The translations under genes and the position numbers were made by a program. The notes below the pieces were generated by a model. It saw only the letters and a list, made by a program, of their open reading frames with translations, had not been told where the DNA came from and did no database searches. From Sphingomonadales bacterium (GTDB lineage Bacteria > Pseudomonadota > Alphaproteobacteria > Sphingomonadales > Sphingomonadaceae): a stretch of 33,781 nt of DNA. Within the stretch, counting starts at the first letter, position 1. The number at the start of each line of letters is the position of its first letter. The stretch is taken from positions 1 through 33,781 of the forward strand of contig JAIXQY010000079.1 of NCBI GenBank assembly GCA_027485485.1. The letters are read 5' to 3'. Positions 10,036 to 18,727 of the stretch are shown in pieces.

Positions 10036-10075
10036 AAAAAGGCGGCCGGCCAAGGGGGAACCAAGGCCGGCCGCC
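10036..10075 (-). terminator. Rho-independent terminator/attenuator between the TonB receptor and halogenase copy 1
   Basis: Perfect 11-bp inverted repeat GGCGGCCGGCC (10041-10051) / GGCCGGCCGCC (10065-10075). On the minus strand it is followed immediately by TTTTT (10036-10040). Confidence 0.85.
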
Positions 10076-10087
10076 AGCATCGCGCGA

Positions 10088-12853
10088 TCAATAGCGCCAG
10101 TTGAAGCCAACCAGGAAGCGCCGACCATAATCCTGATAGTCGATGATTTCCTGCGGACGGCCGGGGTTGAAGGTGACGAACGGTTCGTTGGTCAGATTCT
10201 GCGCCTGGGCCAGCAGGGTGAGGCCCTTCAAGGCGCCGCCCTGGATTTCATAACTGATCTGCGTGTCGAGGATCAGCTCGCCATCGGCGCGGCGGCGCTG
10301 GTTGCCGCCGCCAAAGCCGCGCAGCTCGCCCTGGAAGGAGGAGCGGGTGCGCATCGAGGCACGGGCCGAGAAGCCGCCCTTTTCATAATAGCCGGTGAGG
10401 TTGGTCACCCAGCGCGAATAGCCGGGCAGATCATCGGCATCAGCCCCCGGCGCCGGGGCAACCTTGCTCTTGGTCCACGCCGCCGAGCCGTTGATGCCAA
10501 AGCCATCAAGCGCGGTGGTGAAGGTGGAGAAGGGCAACTGGCCCGACAGCTCGGCGCCATAAAGCTGGCCGCCGTCGCCGTTCACCCACTGGGTGACAAA
10601 GCCCTGGCGGGTCCGCGGTTCCGGCACGCCCTGCGGCAGCGGGAAGCCGGCGAAGTTGAACGGCGTCGCCAGCTCATAGATATAGCTCTTCAGATCCTTG
10701 TAGAAACCGGCGAGCGCGATGTAGCCCTTGCCATCGAAATATTTTTCCACCGAAAGATCGATGGCATTGGCGCGCCATGGCCGCAGTTGCGGGTTGCCGC
10801 CGCCGCCACTCCATGGGGTCACACCCTGGGTCTGGCCCAGCGCTGGATCAAAGTTGAAGTTCACCGCCGCGCGCATGTCGTCCATGCGGGGCCGGGCGAT
10901 CTGGCGCGCAACGCCAAGGCGCACCACCACATCATCCGGCATGCGCAGCGACAGGTTGGCCGATGGCAGCACATCGGTGTATTTCGCGCCATCCGTGCGC
11001 AGGGTGGACACCACGCTGGTGCCGTTGCCGGAGGAGACCAGCGCCGTCGAGCTCTGATCAACATTGACCACCTGCACACCGATGTTGCCGGTGAGCTTTG
11101 ACCCGCCGATATCGGCGTTGATCTTGGCCATCACCCAACCGGTGAAGACCTTTTCGCGCACCGTCCAGCCCTTGGTGTTCACATCGGCATTGGGGTTGCG
11201 CACCCGGTTGTAGATGCCGCTGTTGAGCAGGGCGAGCGGATCATAGCTGACCATCGGGCCGAGGCCGAGGAAGCCGAGGTTGGTGGTGCCCAGCCGCGCA
11301 TCGGTGGGGATGGCAACGCTGGTTTGGCCATCGGTGTTGCCGCGCAGGCCCAGGAAGAATTCATCCGGGGTGAGTTCCTTCTCGCGGTTGGTGTAGTTCA
11401 CGCCGGCCTGGATGCCGCTGATCGCGCCGTCCAGCTTGCGTTCCACCTGGGCGCGGAAGGCATAAAGTTCGTCGCTGATCTGGCGATCGTTGAAATAGCC
11501 ATCCTGGCCGCCGCGGATCGGCTGGCCGCCGGGGTTGGCGACATCGCCGCCCCAACCCTGCGGGCTGGTGAGGCGGATCAGGTTGTAATCGCCATAATTC
11601 AGCGTCGGGCGGAAGGTGGCGCCGCGATCGGTCATGGTGAAGCCCAGCGCATCGGTGGCGCCCAGCGGGCCGCGGCCGGTGCCGGAATAGGTTTCCAGCA
11701 CCAGTTCCGAACGGTCGATGCCGGAATAGCTGGCATCGCCGATCACCTGCCAATCATCATTTTCCCACTTGATGTTGAGGCCGCCGGAGTAAAGATCGGC
11801 TTCCTTCTTGTTGAGATCGTTGCGCACCACGCCCTTCACACCATTGAAGGTGCCATTGGTGACCAGGCCGTTCGCGGTCTGGAAGCCGGGGGCGAGCTGG
11901 GCGGCGGACCAGAACAGCGGCAGCTCGATGCCGCGCAGCACCTGATCTTCCTTGAACTTGCTGTAATAGCCGTCGAACGCGATGGTCAGATCTTCGGCGG
12001 GCTTGAATTCCAGCGCGCCGGTGACGCCGGTGCGCTGGAGGCGCACGCTGTCCACATAGGATTTGGAGCCACCGATGACGACGTTGGACGCATTGGCGTT
12101 GGGATAGCCCCAGGCGTTGAAACGTTCGGTCTGGGTGGGGGAATCGATATGGCTGATGCCCAGCAGCACGCCCACCTTGCCATCGGCAAACTGGTCGACA
12201 TAGAGCGCCGAACCGCGCCAGCCAAACTTCTTGGAATCGACGTTCAGCCGGCCATTGTCGGTATATTCATAGCGCGCGCCGACCGAGATGACCTGCTTGC
12301 CATAGGACAGCGGGCGGATGGTCTGCAGATCGACCGTGCCGGACAGGCCCTGCGCCACCAGGCTGGCATCCGGGGTCTTGTAGACCAGCACCTGGTTGAT
12401 GACTTCGGCCGGATATTGATCGAATTCCACCGAGCGGTTGTCACCGTTGGTGACCTGTTCGCGGCCGTTGAGCAGCGTGGACGAGAAATCCGGCGCAAAG
12501 CCGCGGATGGAGATGACCTGGCTGCGGCCGTTGAGGCGCTGCGTGGTCAGGCCGGGCAGGCGGGCGATGGCATCGGCAATCGAGTTGTCGGGCAGGCGGC
12601 CGATGTCTTCGGCGCTCACCGATTCAACGATGCGATCGCTGTTGAGCTTGTTGGACAAGGCCACCTGCAGCGAGCGGCGATAGCCGGTGACCACAAGCTC
12701 CTCGGCCGCCGTGTCGGCTTCGGCGGCGGCGGTTTTTTCCGGCGCAGCGGCGGTTTGCGCCAGCGCCGGCACCGCCAGCAGCGCCAATGCCACGGGGCTG
12801 GCCACACCCGCCAGCAAGGTTGCACGCACAAAATCAATTCGCATGTTCATCAC
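10088..12853 (-). CDS. TonB-dependent receptor, carbohydrate-type (Xanthomonas/Caulobacter clade)
   Basis: About 920 aa; signal peptide; plug-domain EELVVTGYRRSLQVAL...DRIVESVSAEDIGRLPDNSIADAIARLPGLTTQRLNGRSQVISIRGF; C-terminal FLVGFNWRY. Start may be the ATG at 12844, given a GGGGGG Shine-Dalgarno-like tract 8 nt upstream. Confidence 0.96.
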   Translation of the reverse strand: MMNMRIDFVRATLLAGVASPVALALLAVPALAQTAAAPEKTAAAEADTAAEELVVTGYRRSLQVALSNKLNSDRIVESVSAEDIGRLPDNSIADAIARLPGLTTQRLNGRSQVISIRGFAPDFSSTLLNGREQVTNGDNRSVEFDQYPAEVINQVLVYKTPDASLVAQGLSGTVDLQTIRPLSYGKQVISVGARYEYTDNGRLNVDSKKFGWRGSALYVDQFADGKVGVLLGISHIDSPTQTERFNAWGYPNANASNVVIGGSKSYVDSVRLQRTGVTGALEFKPAEDLTIAFDGYYSKFKEDQVLRGIELPLFWSAAQLAPGFQTANGLVTNGTFNGVKGVVRNDLNKKEADLYSGGLNIKWENDDWQVIGDASYSGIDRSELVLETYSGTGRGPLGATDALGFTMTDRGATFRPTLNYGDYNLIRLTSPQGWGGDVANPGGQPIRGGQDGYFNDRQISDELYAFRAQVERKLDGAISGIQAGVNYTNREKELTPDEFFLGLRGNTDGQTSVAIPTDARLGTTNLGFLGLGPMVSYDPLALLNSGIYNRVRNPNADVNTKGWTVREKVFTGWVMAKINADIGGSKLTGNIGVQVVNVDQSSTALVSSGNGTSVVSTLRTDGAKYTDVLPSANLSLRMPDDVVVRLGVARQIARPRMDDMRAAVNFNFDPALGQTQGVTPWSGGGGNPQLRPWRANAIDLSVEKYFDGKGYIALAGFYKDLKSYIYELATPFNFAGFPLPQGVPEPRTRQGFVTQWVNGDGGQLYGAELSGQLPFSTFTTALDGFGINGSAAWTKSKVAPAPGADADDLPGYSRWVTNLTGYYEKGGFSARASMRTRSSFQGELRGFGGGNQRRRADGELILDTQISYEIQGGALKGLTLLAQAQNLTNEPFVTFNPGRPQEIIDYQDYGRRFLVGFNWRY

Positions 12854-12966
12854 CCCCCAAAATCAGCCGCATTGCCCGTTGGCGGGCTGGATCTGACAGA
12901 GCGGCTGTTCAGCGTGATGTTTGTGACTGACAAGCAACAGGCAGCGCAATATGGCCGCATATCCGG

Positions 12967-12978
12967 ACATACGTATTC
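12967..12978. promoter_or_regulatory. Candidate LacI-family operator, site 1
   Basis: ACATACGTATTC, with ATACGTAT core palindrome at 12969-12976; 10/12 identical to site 2. Confidence 0.6.
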
Positions 12979-12986
12979 ACGTGGCT

Positions 12987-13015
12987 ATTATGTCACGCTA
13001 AGCCTTGGCCAACAA
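12987..13015 (-). promoter_or_regulatory. Candidate sigma70-type promoter for the TonB-dependent receptor
   Basis: Minus strand TTGTTG (13015-13010), 17-bp spacer, CATAAT (12992-12987), lying between operator sites 1 and 2. Confidence 0.45.
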
Positions 13016-13017
13016 AG

Positions 13018-13029
13018 GCATACGTATGC
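13018..13029. promoter_or_regulatory. Candidate LacI-family operator, site 2
   Basis: GCATACGTATGC, a perfect 12-bp palindrome with central CG as in LacI/GalR operators, 26 bp upstream of the first possible LacI start. Confidence 0.65.
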
Positions 13030-13055
13030 AGCCACAGGGCTGAATTTGGGGAAGG

Positions 13056-14081
13056 GTGGCCGGGCCAATGGCACGGGTGACCAGTTTCGATATTGCTGCC
13101 TTGGCCGGGGTGTCCCAACCCACGGTGTCGCGCGCGCTGTCGGGCAACCCGGCGGTTTCGGCCGAAACCCGGGCGCGGGTGTTTGCGGCGGCCGAAGCGC
13201 TGAATTACAAGGTGGACAAGAACGCCTCCAACCTGCGGCGGCAGGCGACGCGCACGCTGGCGCTGCTGTTCTTTGAAGACCCGGCGCCGGGCGAGACGCA
13301 GATCAACCCGTTTTTCCTGTCGATGCTGGGCGCCATCACCAAGCGCTGTGCGGTGGCCGGCTATGATCTGCTGATCAGCTTCCAGCAATTGTCCGGCAAC
13401 TGGCATGTGGATTATGAGGATGCGCGCCGGGCCGATGGTCTGATCCTGCTGGGTTATGGCAATTATCTCGAGTATCTGCCGCGCCTGGAACAGCTGGTGC
13501 AGCAGGGCACGCATTTCGTGCGCTGGGGCAGTTTGCGGCCCGGCCAGTTGGGCACCACCATCGGCAGTGACAATCTGGGCGGCGGGCTGGCCGCCACGCG
13601 CCACCTGATCGAGCGCGGGCGGCGGCGGATCGCCTTCATCGGCACCGCCAACGAAGGCGCGCCGGAGTTTCTGGACCGCTGCGAAGGCTGGCGCGCGGCG
13701 CAAGCCGAGGCCGGGCTGGTGGCCGATCCGGCCCTGATGCGCGCCGCCAACAGCAGCGAGGAGGAAGGCTACGCCGCCGCGCGCGATCTGCTGGCCGCCG
13801 GTGCTGCATTTGATGCGATCTTCTGCGTGAGCGATCTGGTGGCCATTGGCGCTATGCGCGCCCTGGCCGAAGCGGGCCGACACGTGCCGGATGATGTGGC
13901 GGTGGTGGGCTTTGACGATCAGCCCGCCGCCAGCCTGACCAGTCCGCCGCTCACCACCGTGGCCCAGGATGCCCGCCATGCCGGCACCGTGCTGGTGGAA
14001 ACATTGCTCGACCGGCTGCGCGGCGAGATTCCCAGCCCGCAGGCGCTGCCGGCGCGGCTGGTGGTGCGGGGATCGAGTTGA
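13056..14081 (+). CDS. LacI/GalR-family transcriptional regulator
   Basis: VTSFDIAALAGVSQPTVSRALSGNPAVSAETRARVFAAAEALNY (LacI HTH plus hinge) and a periplasmic-binding-like sensor domain. Start GTG 13056 or, more likely, ATG 13068. Confidence 0.96.
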   Translation: MAGPMARVTSFDIAALAGVSQPTVSRALSGNPAVSAETRARVFAAAEALNYKVDKNASNLRRQATRTLALLFFEDPAPGETQINPFFLSMLGAITKRCAVAGYDLLISFQQLSGNWHVDYEDARRADGLILLGYGNYLEYLPRLEQLVQQGTHFVRWGSLRPGQLGTTIGSDNLGGGLAATRHLIERGRRRIAFIGTANEGAPEFLDRCEGWRAAQAEAGLVADPALMRAANSSEEEGYAAARDLLAAGAAFDAIFCVSDLVAIGAMRALAEAGRHVPDDVAVVGFDDQPAASLTSPPLTTVAQDARHAGTVLVETLLDRLRGEIPSPQALPARLVVRGSS

Positions 14082-14084
14082 AGC

Positions 14085-14204
14085 AGATCCTCCCCAAACT
14101 TGTTTGGGGAGGTGGCGCCGAAGGCGACGGAGGGGCTGCTTGCTCCACGGGCCCCTCTGCCTCGCGTTGCTCGGCACCTCCCCATGCAAGCATGGGGAGG
14201 ACCT
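14085..14204. repeat. 120-bp structured intergenic repeat with inverted ends (REP/MITE-like), likely also a bidirectional terminator
   Basis: Ends AGATCCTCCCCA / TGGGGAGGACCT are inverted repeats with one mismatch. Terminal hairpins CCTCCCCAAAC-TT-GTTTGGGGAGG (14089-14112) and CCTCCCCATGC-AA-GCATGGGGAGG (14177-14200); central GAGGGGC...GCCCCTC. Lies between convergent genes. Confidence 0.8.
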
Positions 14205-15714
14205 AATTTGCCGCGCAGTGGCGGGCGATGAAGGCGGCGTGGGTGGGCATTTCGGCGGCGGCTTCGCGCATCACGCGGGTGAGGCCCGCCAGCAGGCGCG
14301 GCGCGTCCACCTGGGGGGCGCGGGCATCGGCGAGCGGATCATAGGATGAAGCCAGGTTGAACTGGCCGACATGCACGGCGAGCCAGCTTGCGTTGAGGAA
14401 CAGTTCGGGGCCGTCTGACACCAGGCGGCCGGATGAACGGAAATGCGCGATCTTGTGCGCCAGTGTGTCGGGAATGGGCATGGCGGCGCAGTGTTGCCAC
14501 ATCGGCTCGTCGCGGCTGTTCAGATGATAATGGAGGATGAGGAAATCGCGGATCCGCTCCCACTCGGTGGCGGTGACGCGGTTATACTCGTCGCGCACCA
14601 GCGCGTCCATGGCGCGGGTGGGCCACAGCGCCAGCAGCCGCATCAGGCCGGATTGGACGAGGTGGAGCGAGGTGGATTCCAGCGGCTCCATGAAGCCGGC
14701 GGCCAGCCCGATGGCAACGACATTGTGGCTCCAGGCGCTGGCCCGGCGGCCGGTGGTGAATTTCAAAAGGCGCGGATCGGCCAGCGCCGGGCCATCGAGA
14801 TTGGCCAGCAGGATGGCGGCGGCTTCATCTTCGCCCAATAAGGCGCTGGAAAACACATGGCCGTTGCCGATGCGGTGTTGCAGCGGAATGCGCCATTGCC
14901 AGCCGGCGGCATGCGCGGTGGAGCGTGTGTAGGGCGTGAAGCCGGCGTCATCGCTGCCGTTCGCGTGGGCGCAGGGCACGGCGAAGGCGCGGTCACAGGG
15001 CAGCCAGTGGGTCCAATCGACGAACGGGGTGTCCAGGGCTTCGGCGATGAGGAGGCCGCGGAAGCCGGAGCAATCGATCCAGAAGTCCGCCTCGACCTGG
15101 CGGCCATCGGCGAGCGTGATGGCGCTGACATTGCCGGTTTCGCCATTGCGGGCCACGCCGGTGATGCGGCCTTCATGGCGGGTGACGCCTTGTTGTTCCG
15201 CCAATGTGCGCAGGGCGCGGGCATAGAGGCCTGCATCGAAATGATAGGCATAATCGAAGGTGGATTGCACCAGCCGGCGATCCTGCGCTGGCGGGGCGAA
15301 GCGGTTCGAGCGGGCGGCCACCCAGGCCATCGAATAATCGTCCAGCGGCGTGGCATCGCCGGCCAGCCGCTGCCGGTTCCACCAATGGTGCAGGGTCACA
15401 CTGTCAAAATCCGCGCCGTATGTGCCGAACGGGTGGAAATAGCGGTGGCCGGCCTGGCCCCAGCCAACGAATTCGATGCCCAGCTTGAAACTGCCTTGCG
15501 TGGCGCGAACGAAATCGGCTTCGTTCAGGCCGAGCATCTGGTTGAACAGCTTGATCGGCGGGATGGTGGCTTCGCCCACGCCGACGGTGCCGATGTCTTC
15601 GGATTCAACCAGCTGGATGGCGACGCCGTGGGGCAGGTTGCGGGCCAGCGCCGCGGCCGCCATCCAACCAGCGGACCCGCCGCCGACGATGCAGACGGAG
15701 CGGACCGGGTTCAC
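14203..15714 (-). CDS. Flavin-dependent tryptophan-type halogenase (copy 2)
   Basis: 503 aa; [63 protein letters not shown]. Confidence 0.93.
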   Translation of the reverse strand: MNPVRSVCIVGGGSAGWMAAAALARNLPHGVAIQLVESEDIGTVGVGEATIPPIKLFNQMLGLNEADFVRATQGSFKLGIEFVGWGQAGHRYFHPFGTYGADFDSVTLHHWWNRQRLAGDATPLDDYSMAWVAARSNRFAPPAQDRRLVQSTFDYAYHFDAGLYARALRTLAEQQGVTRHEGRITGVARNGETGNVSAITLADGRQVEADFWIDCSGFRGLLIAEALDTPFVDWTHWLPCDRAFAVPCAHANGSDDAGFTPYTRSTAHAAGWQWRIPLQHRIGNGHVFSSALLGEDEAAAILLANLDGPALADPRLLKFTTGRRASAWSHNVVAIGLAAGFMEPLESTSLHLVQSGLMRLLALWPTRAMDALVRDEYNRVTATEWERIRDFLILHYHLNSRDEPMWQHCAAMPIPDTLAHKIAHFRSSGRLVSDGPELFLNASWLAVHVGQFNLASSYDPLADARAPQVDAPRLLAGLTRVMREAAAEMPTHAAFIARHCAAN

Positions 15715-16988
15715 GCCTCCACCCCCTCAGGCGTGATGTGCCCGGTGCGCGGCAGCAGATACTTCAACAGCGGCCCGGTCATGATCGTGGTCACCACCGC
15801 CATCACCACCAGCATGGTGAAGACATTCGGCGGAATCACCCCCAGATCGCGGCCGATGTTGAGCACGATCAGCTCCATCAGCGCGCGGGTGTTCATCAGG
15901 CTGCCCAGCACGGCGGATTCCGCCGGGGTATAGCCCGAAAGCCGGGCGGCGCCATAAACGGGAATGATCTTGGCGAGGATGGCAATGGCAAGGATGATCG
16001 CCAGCCACACGAGATCGCCTGCGCCAAGGCCCAGCAGATTGGTGCGCAGGCCCGTGTAAGTGAAGAACACCGGCAGGAAGAACACCAGCACGAAACCGCC
16101 CACCTGGCCCTTCCACGCCGCCACAAAGCCGGTGTGGCGGTGCATGATCAGCCCGCCCAGAAAGCCGCCGAAAATCGCGAATATGCCCAATTTATAGGTA
16201 CAGATCGCCAGCCCGAACACCAGCGCCAGCATGGCCGCCATCAGCGTGGGATCGATGCGGCCGCCCGTGGGCGGAAAGGCCGCCACCAGCCGGCTGGCCA
16301 ACGGCGCCAGCACCAGCCGCGCGATGATCAGCAGCGTGCCGATGCCGGCCAGTTGCAGCGCCAGATCAAGACCGGAAAAACGCGACGCTGCCAGTGCCGA
16401 AATGCTGGCCAGCATCACCCAGCCCGCCACATCATTCACCGCCGCCGCCGCAATCGCCACCACGCCCATTGGTTTGTCGGTCAGCCCGAACTGCGCCAAT
16501 ATGCGGCCCAGGATGGGCAGTGCGGTGATCGCCATCGCGTTGCCGCAGAACAGCGCATAGAGCGTGGGATCAATGCCGGGGGCCAGCGCCTCGGCGCTCA
16601 ACCAGCCAAACGCCAGCCCGGCCAGCAATGGCACCGCCACCGAAGCCCCGGCAATCAGCAGCGCGCCCTTCCGGTGCTGCGGGGTTTGCAGATGGCCGAA
16701 TTCGAACTCGCTGCCGATCTGGAACATCAACAGCGTCAGGCCGATCTGGCTGATGATGGTGATGGCCGGCGCCGGCGTCGCCCCGAACAATTGCACCGAA
16801 AAGCCCGGTGCCAGCGCCCCCAGCAAGGATGGGCCCAGCATCAGCCCGGCGATGATTTCGCCCACGGCGCCGGGCTGCCCCAACCGCCGGGCGACGATGT
16901 TCAGCGCGCGGGCGGCCGTGATCATGATGATCAACTGCACCAGGACGCTGAACAAAAGATCTTCGTTGCTGTGGACGCTGCTTGCCAT
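15711..16988 (-). CDS. CPA2-type cation:proton antiporter (Kef/NapA-like membrane domain, no RCK domain)
   Basis: 425 aa, about 12 hydrophobic segments; [25 protein letters not shown]-type Na_H_Exchanger motif; ATGA overlap with halogenase copy 2. Confidence 0.88.
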   Translation of the reverse strand: MASSVHSNEDLLFSVLVQLIIMITAARALNIVARRLGQPGAVGEIIAGLMLGPSLLGALAPGFSVQLFGATPAPAITIISQIGLTLLMFQIGSEFEFGHLQTPQHRKGALLIAGASVAVPLLAGLAFGWLSAEALAPGIDPTLYALFCGNAMAITALPILGRILAQFGLTDKPMGVVAIAAAAVNDVAGWVMLASISALAASRFSGLDLALQLAGIGTLLIIARLVLAPLASRLVAAFPPTGGRIDPTLMAAMLALVFGLAICTYKLGIFAIFGGFLGGLIMHRHTGFVAAWKGQVGGFVLVFFLPVFFTYTGLRTNLLGLGAGDLVWLAIILAIAILAKIIPVYGAARLSGYTPAESAVLGSLMNTRALMELIVLNIGRDLGVIPPNVFTMLVVMAVVTTIMTGPLLKYLLPRTGHITPEGVEA

Positions 16989-17008
16989 GATGGGTGTCTA
17001 TGCGCGCT

Positions 17009-18604
17009 TCAGGCGAAGCGCCAGACGATGACAAATGTCGCAGCCAGCAGCGCAATGGCAAGCACGCGATAATTGGCCCAGATCGGCGTGCCGGCCAGGC
17101 TGGCGGTTTCGGCATCGAAGAAGCTGCGGTTCCACAACAGGCCAGCGGTTTTTTCCGGCGGTGGCGGCGGGGCCGAGAGCGAGCCGACCACCATCGCCAC
17201 CGCCGAGGCTGCCAGCAAGATCGGCGCCACGTGCAGGAAATGGATCTGCACACTGCCGGTCACATTGATGGCGAAGAACAGCCCGATGCCCATCACCAGC
17301 CCGGTGGCGATGGCGGCGCTGGCCCCGCGGGCATTGGCACGTGGCCAGAACAGGCCGAGCAGGAACACCGCGACGATCGGCGGCGCGGTGTAGCTGAGCG
17401 CGCCTTGCAGATATTGCCACACGCTGCCGAAGCGTTCGATCTGCGGGGCCACCACCACCGCCACCAGCAGAAACACCAGAGTGGCCAGCCGGCCGGTGCG
17501 CACCAGCGCCTTGCCCTCCAGATCCGGGTTCCAGTGGCGGGCGAAATCCATGGTGAACAAGGTGGCGGCCGAATTGAAGGTGGAGGCGGTGGCCGACATG
17601 ATGGCGGCCAGGAACCCCGCCACCACCAGGCCCAGCAGGCCGGTGGGCAACAGATCGAACATCAGGGTGGGATAGACGAGATCGGGCGTCTTCAGCGCCG
17701 GATAGAGCAGGATGGCACAAGTGCCGGGCAGCACCATCAGCCACAGGACCGGCAGTTTCAACAGCCCGGCAAACAGGCTGCCCCAACGGCCATGATCGAG
17801 ATTGCGGGCCGACAGCACCCGCTGCACCATGAACTGGTTGGTGCACCAGAAATAGAAACCCAATATGGGCACGCCAGTGATCAGCCCGGTCCATGGCACC
17901 GATGGATCATCCACCGGCCGGATCAGCGAGAGCTTGGCCGCCGGCACCTCGGCGACGATCCGGCTCCAGCCGCCCACCGCGTCGAAGGCGGCGATGGACA
18001 GCACCACGGCGGCGCCCAGCAGGATCACCGCCTGCAAGACTTCAGTATAGAGCACGGCCTTCAGCCCGCCGACGATGGTATAGACCCCGGCCAGCACGGC
18101 CAGCGCCACGATCATCTGCCACAGCGGCACGCCGGGGAAGATGAGGGACAGCATCAGCGCGCCGCCATAGAGCGTCGCCGCCTTGTCCACGAACACGCTG
18201 AGGAAGATGGTGAGCGCCGAGAAATAGGCACGGGTGCCGCGGCTGAAGCGGCGCTCCAGAAACTCCGGCATGGTATAGACCTGCGCGCGGATGATGAACG
18301 GCAGGAAGAAGATGCAGAAGAACACCAGGATGACGCTGGCCATCCACTCATAATTGTAAACCGCGATGCCATTGGCATAGGCCGCGCCAGCGAGCCCGAT
18401 CAACGTGGCCGACGAGATGTTGGACGCCAGCAGCGACAGGCCGATGACGGGCCACGAACTGTCGCGGCTGGCCAGGAAGAAATCGGTGCCGCTCGCCTGT
18501 TTGCGCCCGGCCCACAGGCCAAGACCAATCACCACCAGCGCATAGGCAGCGACCACGGCCCAATCCAGCCCGGCCAACCCGCGCGCAAACACATCACCCG
18601 CCAT
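17009..18604 (-). CDS. Sodium:solute symporter (SSS family, SGLT-like), probable sugar importer
   Basis: From the ATG at 18604: MAGDVFARGLAGLDWAVVAAYALVVIGLGLWAGRK...TDFFLASRDSSWPVIGLSLLASNISSATLIGLAG...YTIVGGLKAVLYTEVLQ. The track's start at 18733 overlaps the divergent promoter region and is unlikely. Confidence 0.9.
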   Translation of the reverse strand: MAGDVFARGLAGLDWAVVAAYALVVIGLGLWAGRKQASGTDFFLASRDSSWPVIGLSLLASNISSATLIGLAGAAYANGIAVYNYEWMASVILVFFCIFFLPFIIRAQVYTMPEFLERRFSRGTRAYFSALTIFLSVFVDKAATLYGGALMLSLIFPGVPLWQMIVALAVLAGVYTIVGGLKAVLYTEVLQAVILLGAAVVLSIAAFDAVGGWSRIVAEVPAAKLSLIRPVDDPSVPWTGLITGVPILGFYFWCTNQFMVQRVLSARNLDHGRWGSLFAGLLKLPVLWLMVLPGTCAILLYPALKTPDLVYPTLMFDLLPTGLLGLVVAGFLAAIMSATASTFNSAATLFTMDFARHWNPDLEGKALVRTGRLATLVFLLVAVVVAPQIERFGSVWQYLQGALSYTAPPIVAVFLLGLFWPRANARGASAAIATGLVMGIGLFFAINVTGSVQIHFLHVAPILLAASAVAMVVGSLSAPPPPPEKTAGLLWNRSFFDAETASLAGTPIWANYRVLAIALLAATFVIVWRFA

Positions 18605-18632
18605 GTTGATCCATCCCCTTTGGTGCGTGGGT

Positions 18633-18660
18633 GCCATGGCCGGCCCGGGCCGGCAATGGC
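18633..18660. repeat. 28-bp near-perfect palindrome in the symporter 5' leader
   Basis: GCCATGGCCGGCCCGGGCCGGCAATGGC; central 16 bp (18639-18654) perfectly palindromic; 13 of 14 positions symmetric overall. Confidence 0.85.
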
Positions 18661-18670
18661 GTGCGTGCGC

Positions 18671-18682
18671 GTATTCGTATGC
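18671..18682. promoter_or_regulatory. Candidate LacI-family operator, site 3
   Basis: GTATTCGTATGC, 10/12 identical to the perfect palindrome at 13018-13029, in the intergenic region divergent between symporter and monooxygenase. Confidence 0.5.
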
Positions 18683-18727
18683 AAAGCGACAGGTGGCGGA
18701 GCGCCAGCGCCCGCATAAAGTGGCGCC

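Noticed and set aside
11324-13276. 650-aa plus-strand ORF
   Set aside because: Antisense to the TonB receptor and running through the promoter/operator region; composition is mirror-like.
15738-18718. Long plus-strand ORFs opposite the antiporter and symporter
   Set aside because: His/Gln/Arg-rich shadows of membrane-protein genes; no domain signal.
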